Positions 23,000 to 33,619 are shown, counted from the first letter of the stretch. The stretch: DNA of 46,453 nucleotides from Welwitschia mirabilis (GCA_051453625.1 JBOZIK010000001.1:136523103-136569555); one strand, 5' to 3'. The notes: a model not told the origin generated them from the letters alone. Made by a program: numbers and translations.

Positions 23000-23960
23000 G
23001 AAGAATTTATGATATTCATGGGATATTTAACTTTTTTTTATTTGTATCGTTATGGCTTATCCTATTTATTATCACATCTTAAGGGCTCATTATGGTGTTC
23101 ATCATTGTTCCCTTCCACTTCCCTCCTTATTAAAAAATATTTTCTTTGAATTTGTTCTTGTTCCTTCTTAGTTCCCATGGGATAATCTTTCTTTTTATTC
23201 TTCTCCTTCTTCTCCTTCTTATTTCTTAGACCCTTTAGCCTACATTTTATTTCCTCTCTCCTCTCTAGGAATTTAGTTGCTTATCTTTTGCCTTCACTCT
23301 CAAGCATATTCAACTCCTATGTCACTAAAACCCTAACTATCCTCTAATCATAACAGTTCACTACAAAATCAATGACTATCATCTATGGTCATAAAGATCA
23401 TTCATTGATCTTAAATAGAGTCCATAGTATCTAGTCAAATCACTATTTTCTCGTTGCTCTCTGCTTCCACTCAGATAGACATTTTCCCCTACAATGTGGG
23501 TTTTTTTAAAGGTGTTGATTTTTCAAGGACTTTTACATGTTAAATGTCTCATGCGGTTTAGCTTGTTATATAATATAAGCCAAGGGGAAAAAGTAACATC
23601 ATATCTAACATATTATGAAATTAAATAAGAGATTAAACTTCGCTATCTAATATTTGGAAGAGGTAACCATTAATCATAATCATGTTTATCCATCACATGA
23701 CCTCTTATGCATGAAATGTTGCACAAGAAAAATTTATGTATGGAACTGGCCTAAGAAAACTTTGCCATTTTCTTATTAGTATCACTCTTGTATTATATGT
23801 GGCATACTTTCCACTATATAGTTTCTATTGCAATTTTGAATCTTCTAATAATATTGAAAATTTAAAAAACATCCTTGTTAATATGTTGTTGAATTTATTT
23901 TATACAAAAGAAAATGATTGCATATTTATTGAGAGTTTTTGTAACCATTTATATTAATAA
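23000..23960. other. Pyrimidine-rich then AT-rich DNA, no gene recognised
   Basis: 23050-23500 is pyrimidine-rich (ctccttcttctccttctt) with aaaccctaacta near 23330. It may be the 5' part of the minus-strand element next to it, but carries no motif. A 73-codon frame at 23736-23957 is unremarkable. Confidence 0.35.
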
Positions 23961-23982
23961 TGCTAGCAGTGATACCATTTTC

Positions 23983-24070
23983 TTGTCTTTAAAGAGACAT
24001 CCTAATGGTAGAGTAGTAGTAGCGTGTCTTTGTAATTGTGGGTTTGATTCTCAAAAAAGTCTTTCAACAG

Positions 24071-24117
<47 letters not shown>

Positions 24118-24232
24118 NNNNNNNNNNNNNNNNNNNNNNNNNNNNNNNNNNNNNNNNNNNNNNNNNNNNNNNNNNNNNNNNNNNNNNNNNNNNNNNNNNN
24201 NNNNNNNNNNNNNNNNNGTCTTTAAACAGATG

Positions 24233-24277
<45 letters not shown>
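23983..24277 (+). mobile_element. tRNA-like short element with (AAT)n tail, split by a gap
   Basis: A-box-like tggtagagtag (24006-24016) and B-box-like ggtttgattct (24041-24051) are followed by gtctttcaacag and an AAT repeat. Flanks ataccattttc (23972-23982) and ataccattctc (24278-24288) look like an 11-bp target-site duplication with one mismatch, although the first three bases could belong to the repeat. The 100-N gap lies in the AAT tract, and gtcttt(c/a)aacagat is present on both sides, so the true element is probably shorter. Confidence 0.5.

Positions 24278-24280
<3 letters not shown>
24071..24280. repeat. (AAT)n microsatellite represented on both sides of a 100-N gap
   Basis: AAT runs at 24071-24117 and 24230-24280 frame the gap at 24118-24217. 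Long frames of poly-Asn or poly-Ile across it are artefacts. Confidence 0.95.
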
Positions 24281-24281
<1 letters not shown>

Positions 24282-24299
24282 CATTCTCAATACTCACAA

Positions 24300-25990
24300 A
24301 CTAACAACTAAAGAGATCCATGCTTCATCAAAGAGTATAAAAGAAAAGTGTAACATATAACAACAAACATGTATGTTTAAAATTATGAAGACTATTATAA
24401 TGCATAATACAAGTGAAAAAAATGATTAGCGAATTATTAATGATTCATGAAAAAATAATTATATGTTGAAAAAACTTGTTGAAATATTTATCATATGCCT
24501 ATAGACAATAACCCTACTTGGNNNNNNNNNNNNNNNNNNNNNNNNNNNNNNNNNNNNNNNNNNNNNNNNNNNNNNNNNNNNNNNNNNNNNNNNNNNNNNN
24601 NNNNNNNNNNNNNNNNNNNNNNNNNNNNNNNNNNNNNNNNNNNNNNNNNNNNNNNNNNNNNNNNNNNNNNNNNNNNNNNNNNNNNNNNNNNNNNNNNNNN
24701 NNNNNNNNNNNNNNNNNNNNNNNNNNNNNNNNNNNNNNNNNNNNNNNNNNNNNNNNNNNNNNNNNNNNNNNNNNNNNNNNNNNNNNNNNNNNNNNNNNNN
24801 NNNNNNNNNNNNNNNNNNNNNNNNNNNNNNNNNNNNNNNNNNNNNNNNNNNNNNNNNNNNNNNNNNNNNNNNNNNNNNNNNNNNNNNNNNNNNNNNNNNN
24901 NNNNNNNNNNNNNNNNNNNNNNNNNNNNNNNNNNNNNNNNNNNNNNNNNNNNNNNNNNNNNNNNNNNNNNNNNNNNNNNNNNNNNNNNNNNNNNNNNNNN
25001 NNNNNNNNNNNNNNNNNNNNNNNNNNNNNNNNNNNNNNNNNNNNNNNNNNNNNNNNNNNNNNNNNNNNNNNNNNNNNNNNNNNNNNNNNNNNNNNNNNNN
25101 NNNNNNNNNNNNNNNNNNNNNNNNNNNNNNNNNNNNNNNNNNNNNNNNNNNNNNNNNNNNNNNNNNNNNNNNNNNNNNNNNNNNNNNNNNNNNNNNNNNN
25201 NNNNNNNNNNNNNNNNNNNNNNNNNNNNNNNNNNNNNNNNNNNNNNNNNNNNNNNNNNNNNNNNNNNNNNNNNNNNNNNNNNNNNNNNNNNNNNNNNNNN
25301 NNNNNNNNNNNNNNNNNNNNNNNNNNNNNNNNNNNNNNNNNNNNNNNNNNNNNNNNNNNNNNNNNNNNNNNNNNNNNNNNNNNNNNNCATGTACCATTAA
25401 CTGCAAAATAACATAGTAAGGGTGGAAAGGTATATCACTTCTAAACAAACAATTTGTAAGATAAAAGTAAATTATCTCATAGTAAGAATGTTATTTTTAA
25501 TAAATATTTTTTAAGCTCCATAATACAACTTATTAGTCTCATAATAATTCTTAATTAATAGTTAATAAATATCATTTTATGTTATTAGATGATAATGATT
25601 TTCTAATTTATAAATTAGATAAGGGTAAGAAACAAAGCAAAATCTTAAGGAAATTGAAACTTAGAGTTGGAGCATGTAGCGCCTGACGTCATTATCATAA
25701 ATTGAGGGTCTGAATAACGTGGACATAGCCCAAGGCTCTGGCAACTCATTTACGCTTACTTCCCTCTTGCTCAACCGCTTGAAAATTTAACCACGAAATC
25801 CAAACTGACAGAATATAGAGTGAGTAAATGAGGAGCAGTAGAATGTACCACACCCCAGCTGAACTGCTCACATCGATACTCTTTTTAAAAATAAGCAACA
25901 ACTTATCATTTAAATAGAAAGAAACAGGAATCTCAGAACGTTCATCTCCTAAGGACATTCGATATATGAAAGTTCCATAAAGGACAGTGA
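24300..25990. other. AT-rich DNA with an 866-N gap; one open frame of unknown status on the minus strand
   Basis: N run 24522-25387. From about 25660 the base composition becomes less AT-rich. A minus-strand frame at 25746-26006 (86 codons) ends in a hydrophobic segment (GVWYILLLLIYSLYILSVWI) and a basic tail. Its ATG overlaps the tRNA gene's first bases, no homologue is recognised and no splice context was found, so I do not call it a gene. Confidence 0.4.
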
Positions 25991-26005
25991 CACATTGTAT
26001 AACCA

Positions 26006-26077
26006 TCCGTTGTAGTCTAGTTGGTTAGGATACTCGGCTCTCACCCGAGAGACCCGGGTTCGAGTCCCGGCAACGGA
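26006..26077 (+). tRNA. tRNA-Glu, anticodon CTC
   Basis: The 72-nt gene has no intron. The acceptor stem is tccgttg paired with caacgga (all seven pairs). The anticodon stem ctcgg/ccgag (26033-26037, 26045-26049) encloses loop ctctcac, so the anticodon is CTC (26040-26042), reading GAG. The T arm is cccgg-gttcgag-tcccgg-like, with B box ggttcgagtcc. The CCA end is not encoded, as expected for a nuclear gene. The sequence corresponds to the standard plant cytosolic tRNA-Glu. All stems are intact, so it is probably functional. AT-rich tgtataacca lies just upstream. Confidence 0.97.
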
Positions 26078-26088
26078 AAAAAGGTAGG

Positions 26089-26093
26089 TTTTT
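26089..26093 (+). terminator. RNA polymerase III T-run terminator
   Basis: Five T residues begin 12 bp after the tRNA-Glu 3' end; four or more T is the normal Pol III stop. Confidence 0.75.
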
Positions 26094-26094
26094 A

Positions 26095-28735
26095 TGTTTG
26101 TCATCAAAGTTAAAATGATGAAGTCATTTTTAACAAATGAGGCCACTTAAAATATGTACATAAATGTGTATATTCTCTCACAAAAATAAGGCATCTAAGA
26201 CTGACGCAGATGTGCAACAAATGAAATGAATGAGTTTAACAAGAAACAAATGAAGAAGGTGGGGACGAAAGCCCCTTTGTTTTGAGGCCTCGTCATACTA
26301 AAAAATTGTCTTTTAACTAATCAAAGTAGCATATAATTATCAATATTAGACGTAAGAGTATGCACATTTAATTAAAAGTATAACCTTACAGTGGTTTGGC
26401 ATTCCTAATAATCACCGTCTCAAACACAAGTAAGGAGAGGCTTCCGTCAAGACTTCTTACAAGTCTCTAGAAGATTGAGTTGCTTTATTATGGAGCTGCC
26501 TTGGCTTATTTATCATCCTTTCTTCCACAAATTCAATGTAAAGTGAGTTCCATTTAACATTTACCGTTGTTGAGTAGGTTAAATGAATGGCTCAACGAAA
26601 GGAACACTACATTATAGCCTCTGAATTAGGCTTAACAAAACACCAAAAATATTACTTAATAGCCTTTGTTACACAGGCCTGATAATAAGCAATGAGTCCT
26701 TAAAAACAGTTTTTATCAATGTTTTGCTGAAGAAACAAATACTATGGCTTCGCAAACCGTGGTTGGTAGGCATCATGTTTACTACATTTGAAAGTGAACC
26801 CTTTTTTTCCGATCTCCTTTCTTATAAAACTTGCTTGCCACTTTGCAATAACGACAGGATAGCAAGTTAACATTCTCTAGGGTGGTAATATTTTAAGATT
26901 GTAATGAATGTGTTATGTGTTGTATTAATTTTTATCAATATTAAATTCTTGAAATGTGCAAACGGCATAATGGGGAAAATGTGGAATGCCATTGCGTCAT
27001 TATATGTACATGCAATGTACTCTTTGCTAGCTGTGGAAATAATCAATATTAGTTTATCTCTAATAAAATAAAGTTTTTATGGACTCGAAATCGCCTCACC
27101 CCTCTTAGTTTATTACGTCATATTTTGTGATGGATAAGTGTCTAGGCATTTGGAAGAAGAAAGATCATTATATTGAGAATGTTGAGTTTTAGGTTCAACG
27201 ATTTTTAGTAGTTTCTTTTGAGGGCCGTGAGAAAGGTTCTTTGAGAGCCTTTGTTAGCAAAAATGAACTAAAATAATTCCCAAAGAGGGAGAAGGTTCTA
27301 ATATTTATGAGTGGTGGCCTATTACTATTTTTAACTCCTTAACAAGGTGATAGCTAAGACTTTGGTTCTTAAGTTGAAACCTTTACTTTCCAAATTATTT
27401 TCCTAGAATAAACTACCTTTGTGGAACAAAGATTTATTTTTAACAATCTTGATACCCTTGTAAATGATTAACAGTCTATAAAGTTAAATCAAGTGTTTAT
27501 CTTTTCTCAAAATTGATTCTAAAAAGACTTTTGTTCAGATCTATAGTCATTCAAGTTCCTTTTAAATAATGTCAATACTTTTGTAAATGAAATTTCTTTA
27601 AATAACTCTATGCTTTGAAGATCAGTTTGCTAGGCATATCCATTAGTTTCTATTTCTTCATTTGAGAGTGATTAATTTTTTTTTTTTTCTCTTCAAGGTC
27701 TTCTTTTTAAGAGACAATCAACAATGATGTAGTGCTCCCTTTATAGACGAATCCTATTTTAAGTTCAAGATTCTAGTGAAGACATGAAAGAGCCTTTTTT
27801 GGGTTCTTATATCGTTCTTTTTAGACTTTAGGATTGAAAATGAATTGCATTAAATCTCCTCACTTCAAAGCTCAATAAAACAACCAAAATGTTAACCTTT
27901 TAAGTAAGCATAGTACATAGAGATAGATCTCTTTTTCTTAGGATAAATTAGTCAAATAAATGATTAGATATTCTTTGGTCTACAAAAGGTCACAAAGGTG
28001 CTAGAGGAGTTTATTGAACTTCAATCAAAGTATTTAGATCTTTGGGGCTTCATTGTGATTTCTTTGTTCTTAAGTTCTTCTTTTCATGGGACACTTCTTG
28101 GATTATGAAAAATGTAAAATTTGAATGGAATTAGGTCTTTTCAAAAACAAAAAAATAGAGGAATGAAAAAAATTATATATATATAAGGCAAGACATTTGT
28201 TATATATGAGTTTTAATAGTTTTCTTATGAATCATTAATAAGACATCGACATTTGGTGATAACTATAATATAGTTTATGATAACTTAGATCAATTAGCAT
28301 TATAAATTAACAATAAAGGATATTATATTTAATTATATTCATTTATTTATAAGAAATTAATTTTTTGATATATAACTTTTAATAACTCTTCAAAATTTAT
28401 ACTACATGAAGTAGACATAACGGTGTATGTTTTGATACCCATTCCACATGTTGTCATAAGACATTCTCCATGTAAATAATTAACTACTAATAATGTTAGA
28501 TCCTTCTTAAAGGTTAATGCATAACTTCATATTCCATAATTAACTAAATGTTTTCAATTGTACAAATCAAATTAGTATTTGTCCCATTAAAGTCCTTTAC
28601 TCTTGCCAAATGTGTATGAAGTTATTTGCATACTTAGAATATGTTATAAACTTTTTAAAATATTGTATAATTTTGAAAATTTATTCTATTCTATGATAAC
28701 TTACATTGTTGACCATTTACCAATATTTTAATCTT
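26095..28735. other. AT-rich intergenic DNA, no gene recognised
   Basis: No open frame with a family signature. A short hairpin (gggg-acgaaag-cccc) lies near 26263. The 12-mer agtggtttggca at 26390 also occurs at 2195 in the nitrilase-like intron, possibly from a shared repeat family. Confidence 0.4.
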
Positions 28736-28739
28736 ATTA

Positions 28740-28950
28740 GTTTACTTGGTCAGATGGAAGACCATGTGTTGCCCCCAACGACTAGGGATCTAGACACCAA
28801 ATATTTGAGTTGAGTTCATGATTTAGACCCAAGACAAGAAGCTAACATTTGGAGTGTTATGGGCAAAACCAAAAGCGAACCCTCATAAATAGGATTCAAA
28901 CCCAAGGCCTTCAAACTTGCCACCTATAAAGACATAACTTGAACCATTTA
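28740..28950 (-). mobile_element. tRNA-derived SINE-like element, minus strand
   Basis: On the minus strand an A-box-like tggttcaagttatg starts at 28946 and a B box ggtttgaatcc starts at 28902 (10 of 11 consensus positions). The distance is 44 nt, equal to tRNA spacing. The body continues to about 28740. No tail or target-site duplication was identified. Confidence 0.55.
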
Positions 28951-29650
28951 CAATACATAATAAACTCTTCATATAGTACCATTGTTATTAAGATTCAAAC
29001 ATATCTTACAAACTCTTTATCATAACTAAAGTTTATATGTATTTTAAACATCCATTTGAAGACTTCATAGTATTTAAGATATTATTAAGATGCACTATCA
29101 ACCATCCATTTTTTGAAAGATTTATTCATTAGTCTTAAAAAAACGGGGGAGGAGTTTTTACGTACCAAGACTTACTTACTGCAAGTTGTTCAAGCAAGAC
29201 TATTTGTTTTCAAAGTTTTTCCCTCTTATTCAATAAACTTTTAGGTGACAAATGTAAAAACTTCCCTTCACCCTATTCAAACAAGTATTAAAATATTTTT
29301 GGAAAACTTTTTTTGGGTAAGTTACTTGAGTGTTAGTAGTAATGACGTACAATTTCAAAGAACAGGATGAATAAAATATAGCATCAAGGTGTCATTTTCA
29401 TTTTATTTGATTGAGCAAGACTTTGGGTCTTGATGTTATCAAGACTTCCAACATGCAAAAAGAGAGCTCTTAAACAAATGACAAGCATCCTTGTCAAGTA
29501 TCAATACAAAAATATACTTCACCATACAAATGTAATAAAAGATATTTTTTCTTTTGTAGAATGTTGGTATAACATTATTTTTTTAATATATCACAAAGTA
29601 CTTGTGAATTATTAATTAGCTTCATTGGAAAACTTAATGGATCATTTGGA
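28951..29650. other. AT-rich DNA, no gene recognised
   Basis: Only a 61-codon frame at 29430-29615 without a known motif. Confidence 0.4.
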
Positions 29651-29730
29651 CAAGTGCTAAAGGATAGCTACCTTGAAATTTAACTTCATATATGTAATAC
29701 TCTATTATGTACTTACAAATTTTTTGTGAG

Positions 29731-30258
29731 CTTGGATACCTCGTGTTGACTATCTACTATTAAACCTGTATACCCTTTATATGTACATCATCTCATACTT
29801 TACAAGAATTTTTTTTTCTCCCTAAAAATATCTCTGTTGCCTATAATTCTAGTTTTTTCTTGATGAGGTATTTTACATTTGCATGTTTCATATCAAAAAT
29901 GCCACTAAAAGCTATCATCCTTAATATGATTTTTTTTTTTTGTCTTAAATTTGTTAAGTTGGGATGGAGGACTTGAAACATGAAGTGATCGTACCTCCTC
30001 TCAAAAGTGTAGCCACCCCCATCACCCAAATGAATGATTAGGTATGTCCCACTAGTTGAACTACCACCCCATTAGCAACTGTCAAAGGCCTAGATGCTTA
30101 ATATCCCTATCATTTTGTGAAAGCTTACTTATTAAACATTTCTACATAGCCTATTAGCATTTCATTTCTAATAGGTAAATGCCCCTCTAGCATCACCCTA
30201 GAGAGGTGCTAAATACCCTTCCCCCTCATTTTCAATAACAAAAGCTTTAGCCATGCAT
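29731..30258. repeat. Tandem array unit 1 (528 bp)
   Basis: Unit begins cttggatacctcgtgttgac and ends agccatgcat. Internal landmarks shared by all units are tatgtacatcat, tttgcatgttt, gccactaaaagctatcat, tgttaagttggg, gtagccaccccc, atcaccctag and ttttcaataacaaaagcttt. Confidence 0.9.
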
Positions 30259-30789
30259 CTTGGATACCTAATGTTGATTCTCTACTATTAAACCCCTATA
30301 GCCTTATAGATGTACATTATCATACACTTTATGAGATTTTTTTAACCTTTGTAAAAACATGTTTTTGCCTTTACTTCTACCTTTTCCTTGATCAAGTATG
30401 TTATGTTTGCATGTTTTATATCAAAGATGCCACTAAATGCTATCATGCTTAATATGAATCTTTTTGTTTTAAATTTGTTATGTTGGGATGAAGGACTTCA
30501 AACTTGAAACATTAAGTTATCATACCTCCTCCTAGAAGTATAACCACCCTCATCACCTGAATGATTGATTTAATTATGTCCTACTAGTTGAACTATGATC
30601 CCATTAGTAGTTGTTAAAGGTTTTGATGCTTAATACTTCTCATTTTGTAAAATCTTATGGTATAAAATATTGCTATACAACCTATTAGCATTTTAATTCT
30701 AATAGGTAGATGTCCCTCTAACATCACCCTACAAAGGTGCCAAACACACTTCTCTCTCATTTTCAATAACAAAAGCTTTATCCATGCAT
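30259..30789. repeat. Tandem array unit 2 (531 bp)
   Basis: Same landmarks as unit 1, beginning cttggatacctaatgttgat, with scattered substitutions and small indels. Confidence 0.9.
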
Positions 30790-31328
30790 CTTGGATACCT
30801 CATGCTGACTATCTAATATTGAACCCCTATACCCTTATATATGTACATCATCGTATACTTAAAGAGAATCTTTTTTCCCTTTGTAAAATAATTTTTTTTG
30901 CCTATATTTCTAGGTCTTCCTTGATTTGTTATGTTATGTTTGCATGTTATATATCAAAGACGCTAGTAAAAGCTCTCATCCTTAATATGATTTTTTTTTT
31001 TCCAGTTCAAAATTTGTTAAGTTGGGTTGGAGGACTTCAAACTTAAACGTTAAGTGATCAAACCTCCTCCCTCAAGTATAGCCACCCCCATCACCCCAAT
31101 GAATGATTTAACTATGTCCCACTAGTTGAACTACCATCCCATTAGTAGTTGTCAAGGGTTTAGATGCTTAATATCCCTATCATTTTGTGAAATCTTAATT
31201 ATAAAATATTGGTACACAACCTATTAGCATTTCATCTGTAATAGGTAGATGCCCCTCTAACATCACCCTACAAAAATGTCAAACACCCTTTGCTCTCATT
31301 TTCAATAGCAAAAGCTTTAGCCATGCAT
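30790..31328. repeat. Tandem array unit 3 (539 bp)
   Basis: Begins cttggatacctcatgctgac and ends agccatgcat. It is followed by a 161-bp spacer (31329-31489) whose right half resembles the sequence before unit 1 (about 29655-29730), showing that the full repeat is longer than the amplified core. Confidence 0.9.
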
Positions 31329-31489
31329 GTAGTGATTGGAAATTCATCTACACATAGAATCATAAATCATTTGAAATATGCTAGAAGTAAGGGAAATTTC
31401 TAGGTTCTTGTCTTTTTATTTAAAAGATAGCTAGCATGTTAACTTTAGATATGTAACTTCATGTGATGTACTTATAAATTTCTTTTGAG

Positions 31490-32010
31490 CTTAGATACCT
31501 AATGTTGACTATCTAATGCTAAACGCATATACTCTTTACATATAGATCATCTTATTTCCTACAAGAATTTTTTTGTTTATAAGAATATTTCCTTGCTTGT
31601 AATTCTAGTTTTTCCTTGATCACCTATGTTATGTTTGCATGTTTTATATAAAAGATGCTATTAAAAACTATCATATCGAATATTTTATTTTTAATTTATT
31701 GAGGGGTTAAAATGAAGCCTGTCGAGCTTGAAACAATTAATAACTATATTCCTCCTAGAAGTATAGCCACCATGATCACCCAAATGGATAATTTAATTAT
31801 GCCAAAAGCCTTATAGTATGCTAAACAAAAGTGGTCAAAGATTGAAACCCATAACCTCTTAAATGAAGGATAAGCTTCCTAATAATTGAACTGCCACTAC
31901 ATTATTATTTCTCAAAGATATAAATGCTTATATCTCTATTATTTTGTAAAATAATACTTATAAAATATTGCTAGACTACCTATTAGCATGTCATTTGTAA
32001 TAGTTAATGG
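31490..32010. repeat. Array unit 4, left part, interrupted by the copia insertion
   Basis: Begins cttagatacctaatgttgac. It is more diverged than units 1-3 and carries about 75 extra bases around 31805-31880 that they lack. It stops at aatagttaatgg where the copia LTR begins. The missing remainder is found at 42043-42240, beyond the element. Confidence 0.85.
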
Positions 32011-32180
32011 TGCTAAGGCTAGTACACACAGTGGTCCCATGCCTAAGGACTCGTGAAAACCTTAGTGGTGTGTTAATCTATATAAGCAAGCTCTTTGTTG
32101 AAATAAGGGAGAGAGGAGAAATAAAATTTATGATTTGGAAATCTTGTGCTCTCCATTTTTGACACTTTTGTTTCCTAGCA
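32011..32180 (+). repeat. LTR-A (170 bp), 5' LTR of the copia element
   Basis: Starts tgcta and ends tagca, a perfect 5-bp terminal inverted repeat with the usual TG...CA ends. It contains a TATA-like ctatataag (32078-32086) and an aataaaa (about 32119). It aligns along its length with LTR-B and LTR-C. LTRs this short are unusual for copia but known from small families. Confidence 0.85.
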
Positions 32181-32182
32181 AG

Positions 32183-32196
32183 TGGTAGTAGAGCTC
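32183..32196 (+). other. Primer-binding site of the copia element
   Basis: tggtagtagagctc starts 2 bp after LTR-A. The usual plant copia site complementary to initiator tRNA-Met is tggtatcagag; this copy differs at two positions. Confidence 0.75.
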
Positions 32197-32424
32197 ATAG
32201 GCTAAGGTTCCTGAGGTTCTTCTTGCATTTTGAAAACTCCATAAGCACTTATGCTTCTTATTGTTTCTTGCATACCATCTTTTGTGCATTTTCCTTTTAA
32301 CTCTAAATTTTTTCTTAGGATTCTTATTATCTTTTTAAGTGTTCTATTTTGCAGTTGGGTTGTAAGCTTTGTAGTTTTTCTTTTTGGTTTTGCAGAAATC
32401 TCTTTTTACTCTGTTTGACCATTA

Positions 32425-33240
32425 TTGCTACAAGCATTTTCTTTTATGCTACTAAGCTGTGCTTCTATGTTTATGCAACTCTGCACTTCTCCGTTTTCTC
32501 TACATTCTGCATCTTTTCCAGGCACTAGTGATCTGCACTGCAGCGCCTCTTTATCAATCTACCTATGCCCGTACCATGCCCTGGCTCTCGCAGCTGCTGT
32601 CCGCCTGACCAGTGTGAGGCTACTTGCTCACCTTAGCCTCGGACTTGCTCTTTGTTCTTGTGGTTCTACTGCTCCGTGTGTTGCCTGCCCCGCAGTTGCC
32701 ATGACTCGTCTCTCCTCGTGTCAGCTTTACTCCTGCGATCTGCACCATGCTCTTTGTCATTTTTTACGGATCTGCAACGAATTGCCTGTGCGCCTACCTC
32801 GCAATGCTGCAATTTCTTCTCCTGCTCATGCTTGTCCGTGCCTGTGTGCTGATGTACGCCGCCTGAGCACTACGCCGACTGCCTTGCCCATGTCTATGAT
32901 CTCCGCCTATGTTGTACCTTACCTACGCACCTTGCTTGTGTGTATTTCCTATTCTCCGCGTCGTGCTTCTTGTTTCCTACACTCTTACGCCTGCACTGCT
33001 CTCTTCCCGCTCTCCTGCAGTCGCGATTTCTGACTTCAGCCCGCTAGAGTGCCTCCTATGTAAGTACCTCGCCATCGCTGATCTGCACTAGCCTGTGCCG
33101 TCGCCTCACCGTTGCTGATCTTCTCTATGCTGTTCCTACCGTTGATCAAAACCTTGCTTACAGCCTTGCATGCACCACCGTTGAGTTTGTCTCCTCTACT
33201 TGAAGCTCACTGCCGCACCACTTGCGACATGCTGACCACC
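32425..33240 (+). other. C-rich, CpG-containing leader segment with a long incidental open frame
   Basis: This segment is far richer in C and CpG than anything nearby. A 202-codon frame at 32425-33033 is rich in Cys, Ser, Leu and Ala, and other frames are also open. The plus strand has few purines and therefore few TAA, TAG or TGA triplets, which explains the open frames. It sits between the PBS and gag, where no copia protein is expected. A shorter, degraded C-rich tract follows the second PBS (40437-40910). Confidence 0.6.
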
Positions 33241-33619
33241 ATGGTGCTGTGTACTTTATTGTCATAACAAGTATTTTGATCAATTTACTCGACATTATGA
33301 TCACCAACTTAATCTTGATGTAATGATTAAGAACTTTTGTTGTAAAGGAGGTGCAGGGTCTGATTCCTAGTGGGCTGAAAAAGTTTAGTTTCAAAATTTG
33401 CGCTGCTTATTTTTCTGGCTGGGCGTACATGTAAGATTGCTTAACTATGTTTAACCATTGTCTGTTTCTGTGCACATTCATTTAACCGAGTCATTGTTTA
33501 GCCATTATCCCTGCTTTGTGTACATGGGTAATTTTTAGCTTTTTAGCTATTTTGAGCCATTTTTTAATTTTCTTGAGTTTTTTGATCATTTTTCGTACTT
33601 GTAAGCCCCCAACTCAGTC

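Larger units (their letters stand above)
18250..23000 (-). mobile_element. Endogenous pararetrovirus-like (Caulimoviridae-type) remnant, heavily decayed
   Basis: The plus strand is strongly T-rich across this region, so the minus strand is A-rich and repeatedly reads as protein-like. Motifs along the minus strand, from high to low coordinates, follow the order protease, RT, RNase H of a pararetroviral polyprotein (see separate entries). No integrase motif follows the RNase H, which argues against a Ty3/gypsy element. Further minus-strand coding-like stretches occur at about 22740-22630, 20760-20630, 20050-19960 and 19780-19650. Stops and frameshifts are frequent, and gaps at 19782-19857 and 21444-22050 remove sequence. 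No virus-like start, leader or primer site was found, so the limits are approximate and the family assignment is an inference. Confidence 0.55.

Noticed and set aside
24038-24304. Poly-Ile and poly-Asn frames
   Set aside because: Translations of the AAT microsatellite and the gap.
16768-25448. Very long open frames at 16768-17427, 21406-22208 and 24459-25448
   Set aside because: They consist almost entirely of N.
25949-26146. Minus-strand frame including GTRTRVSRVRAEYPNQL
   Set aside because: This is the antisense translation of the tRNA-Glu, a common annotation artefact.
26255-26285. Riboswitch or structured RNA at gggg-acgaaag-cccc
   Set aside because: A 4-bp hairpin alone is not evidence; no wider structure is visible.
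29731-31328. CRISPR-like regularly spaced repeats
   Set aside because: The units are adjacent copies of a 530-bp sequence with no short repeat-spacer pattern, in a plant genome.
32425-33033. 202-codon open frame, rich in Cys, Ser and Leu, as a gene
   Set aside because: Purine-poor composition keeps several frames open at once. It lies in a retroelement leader, and no domain or homologue is recognised. Reported only as a compositional feature.
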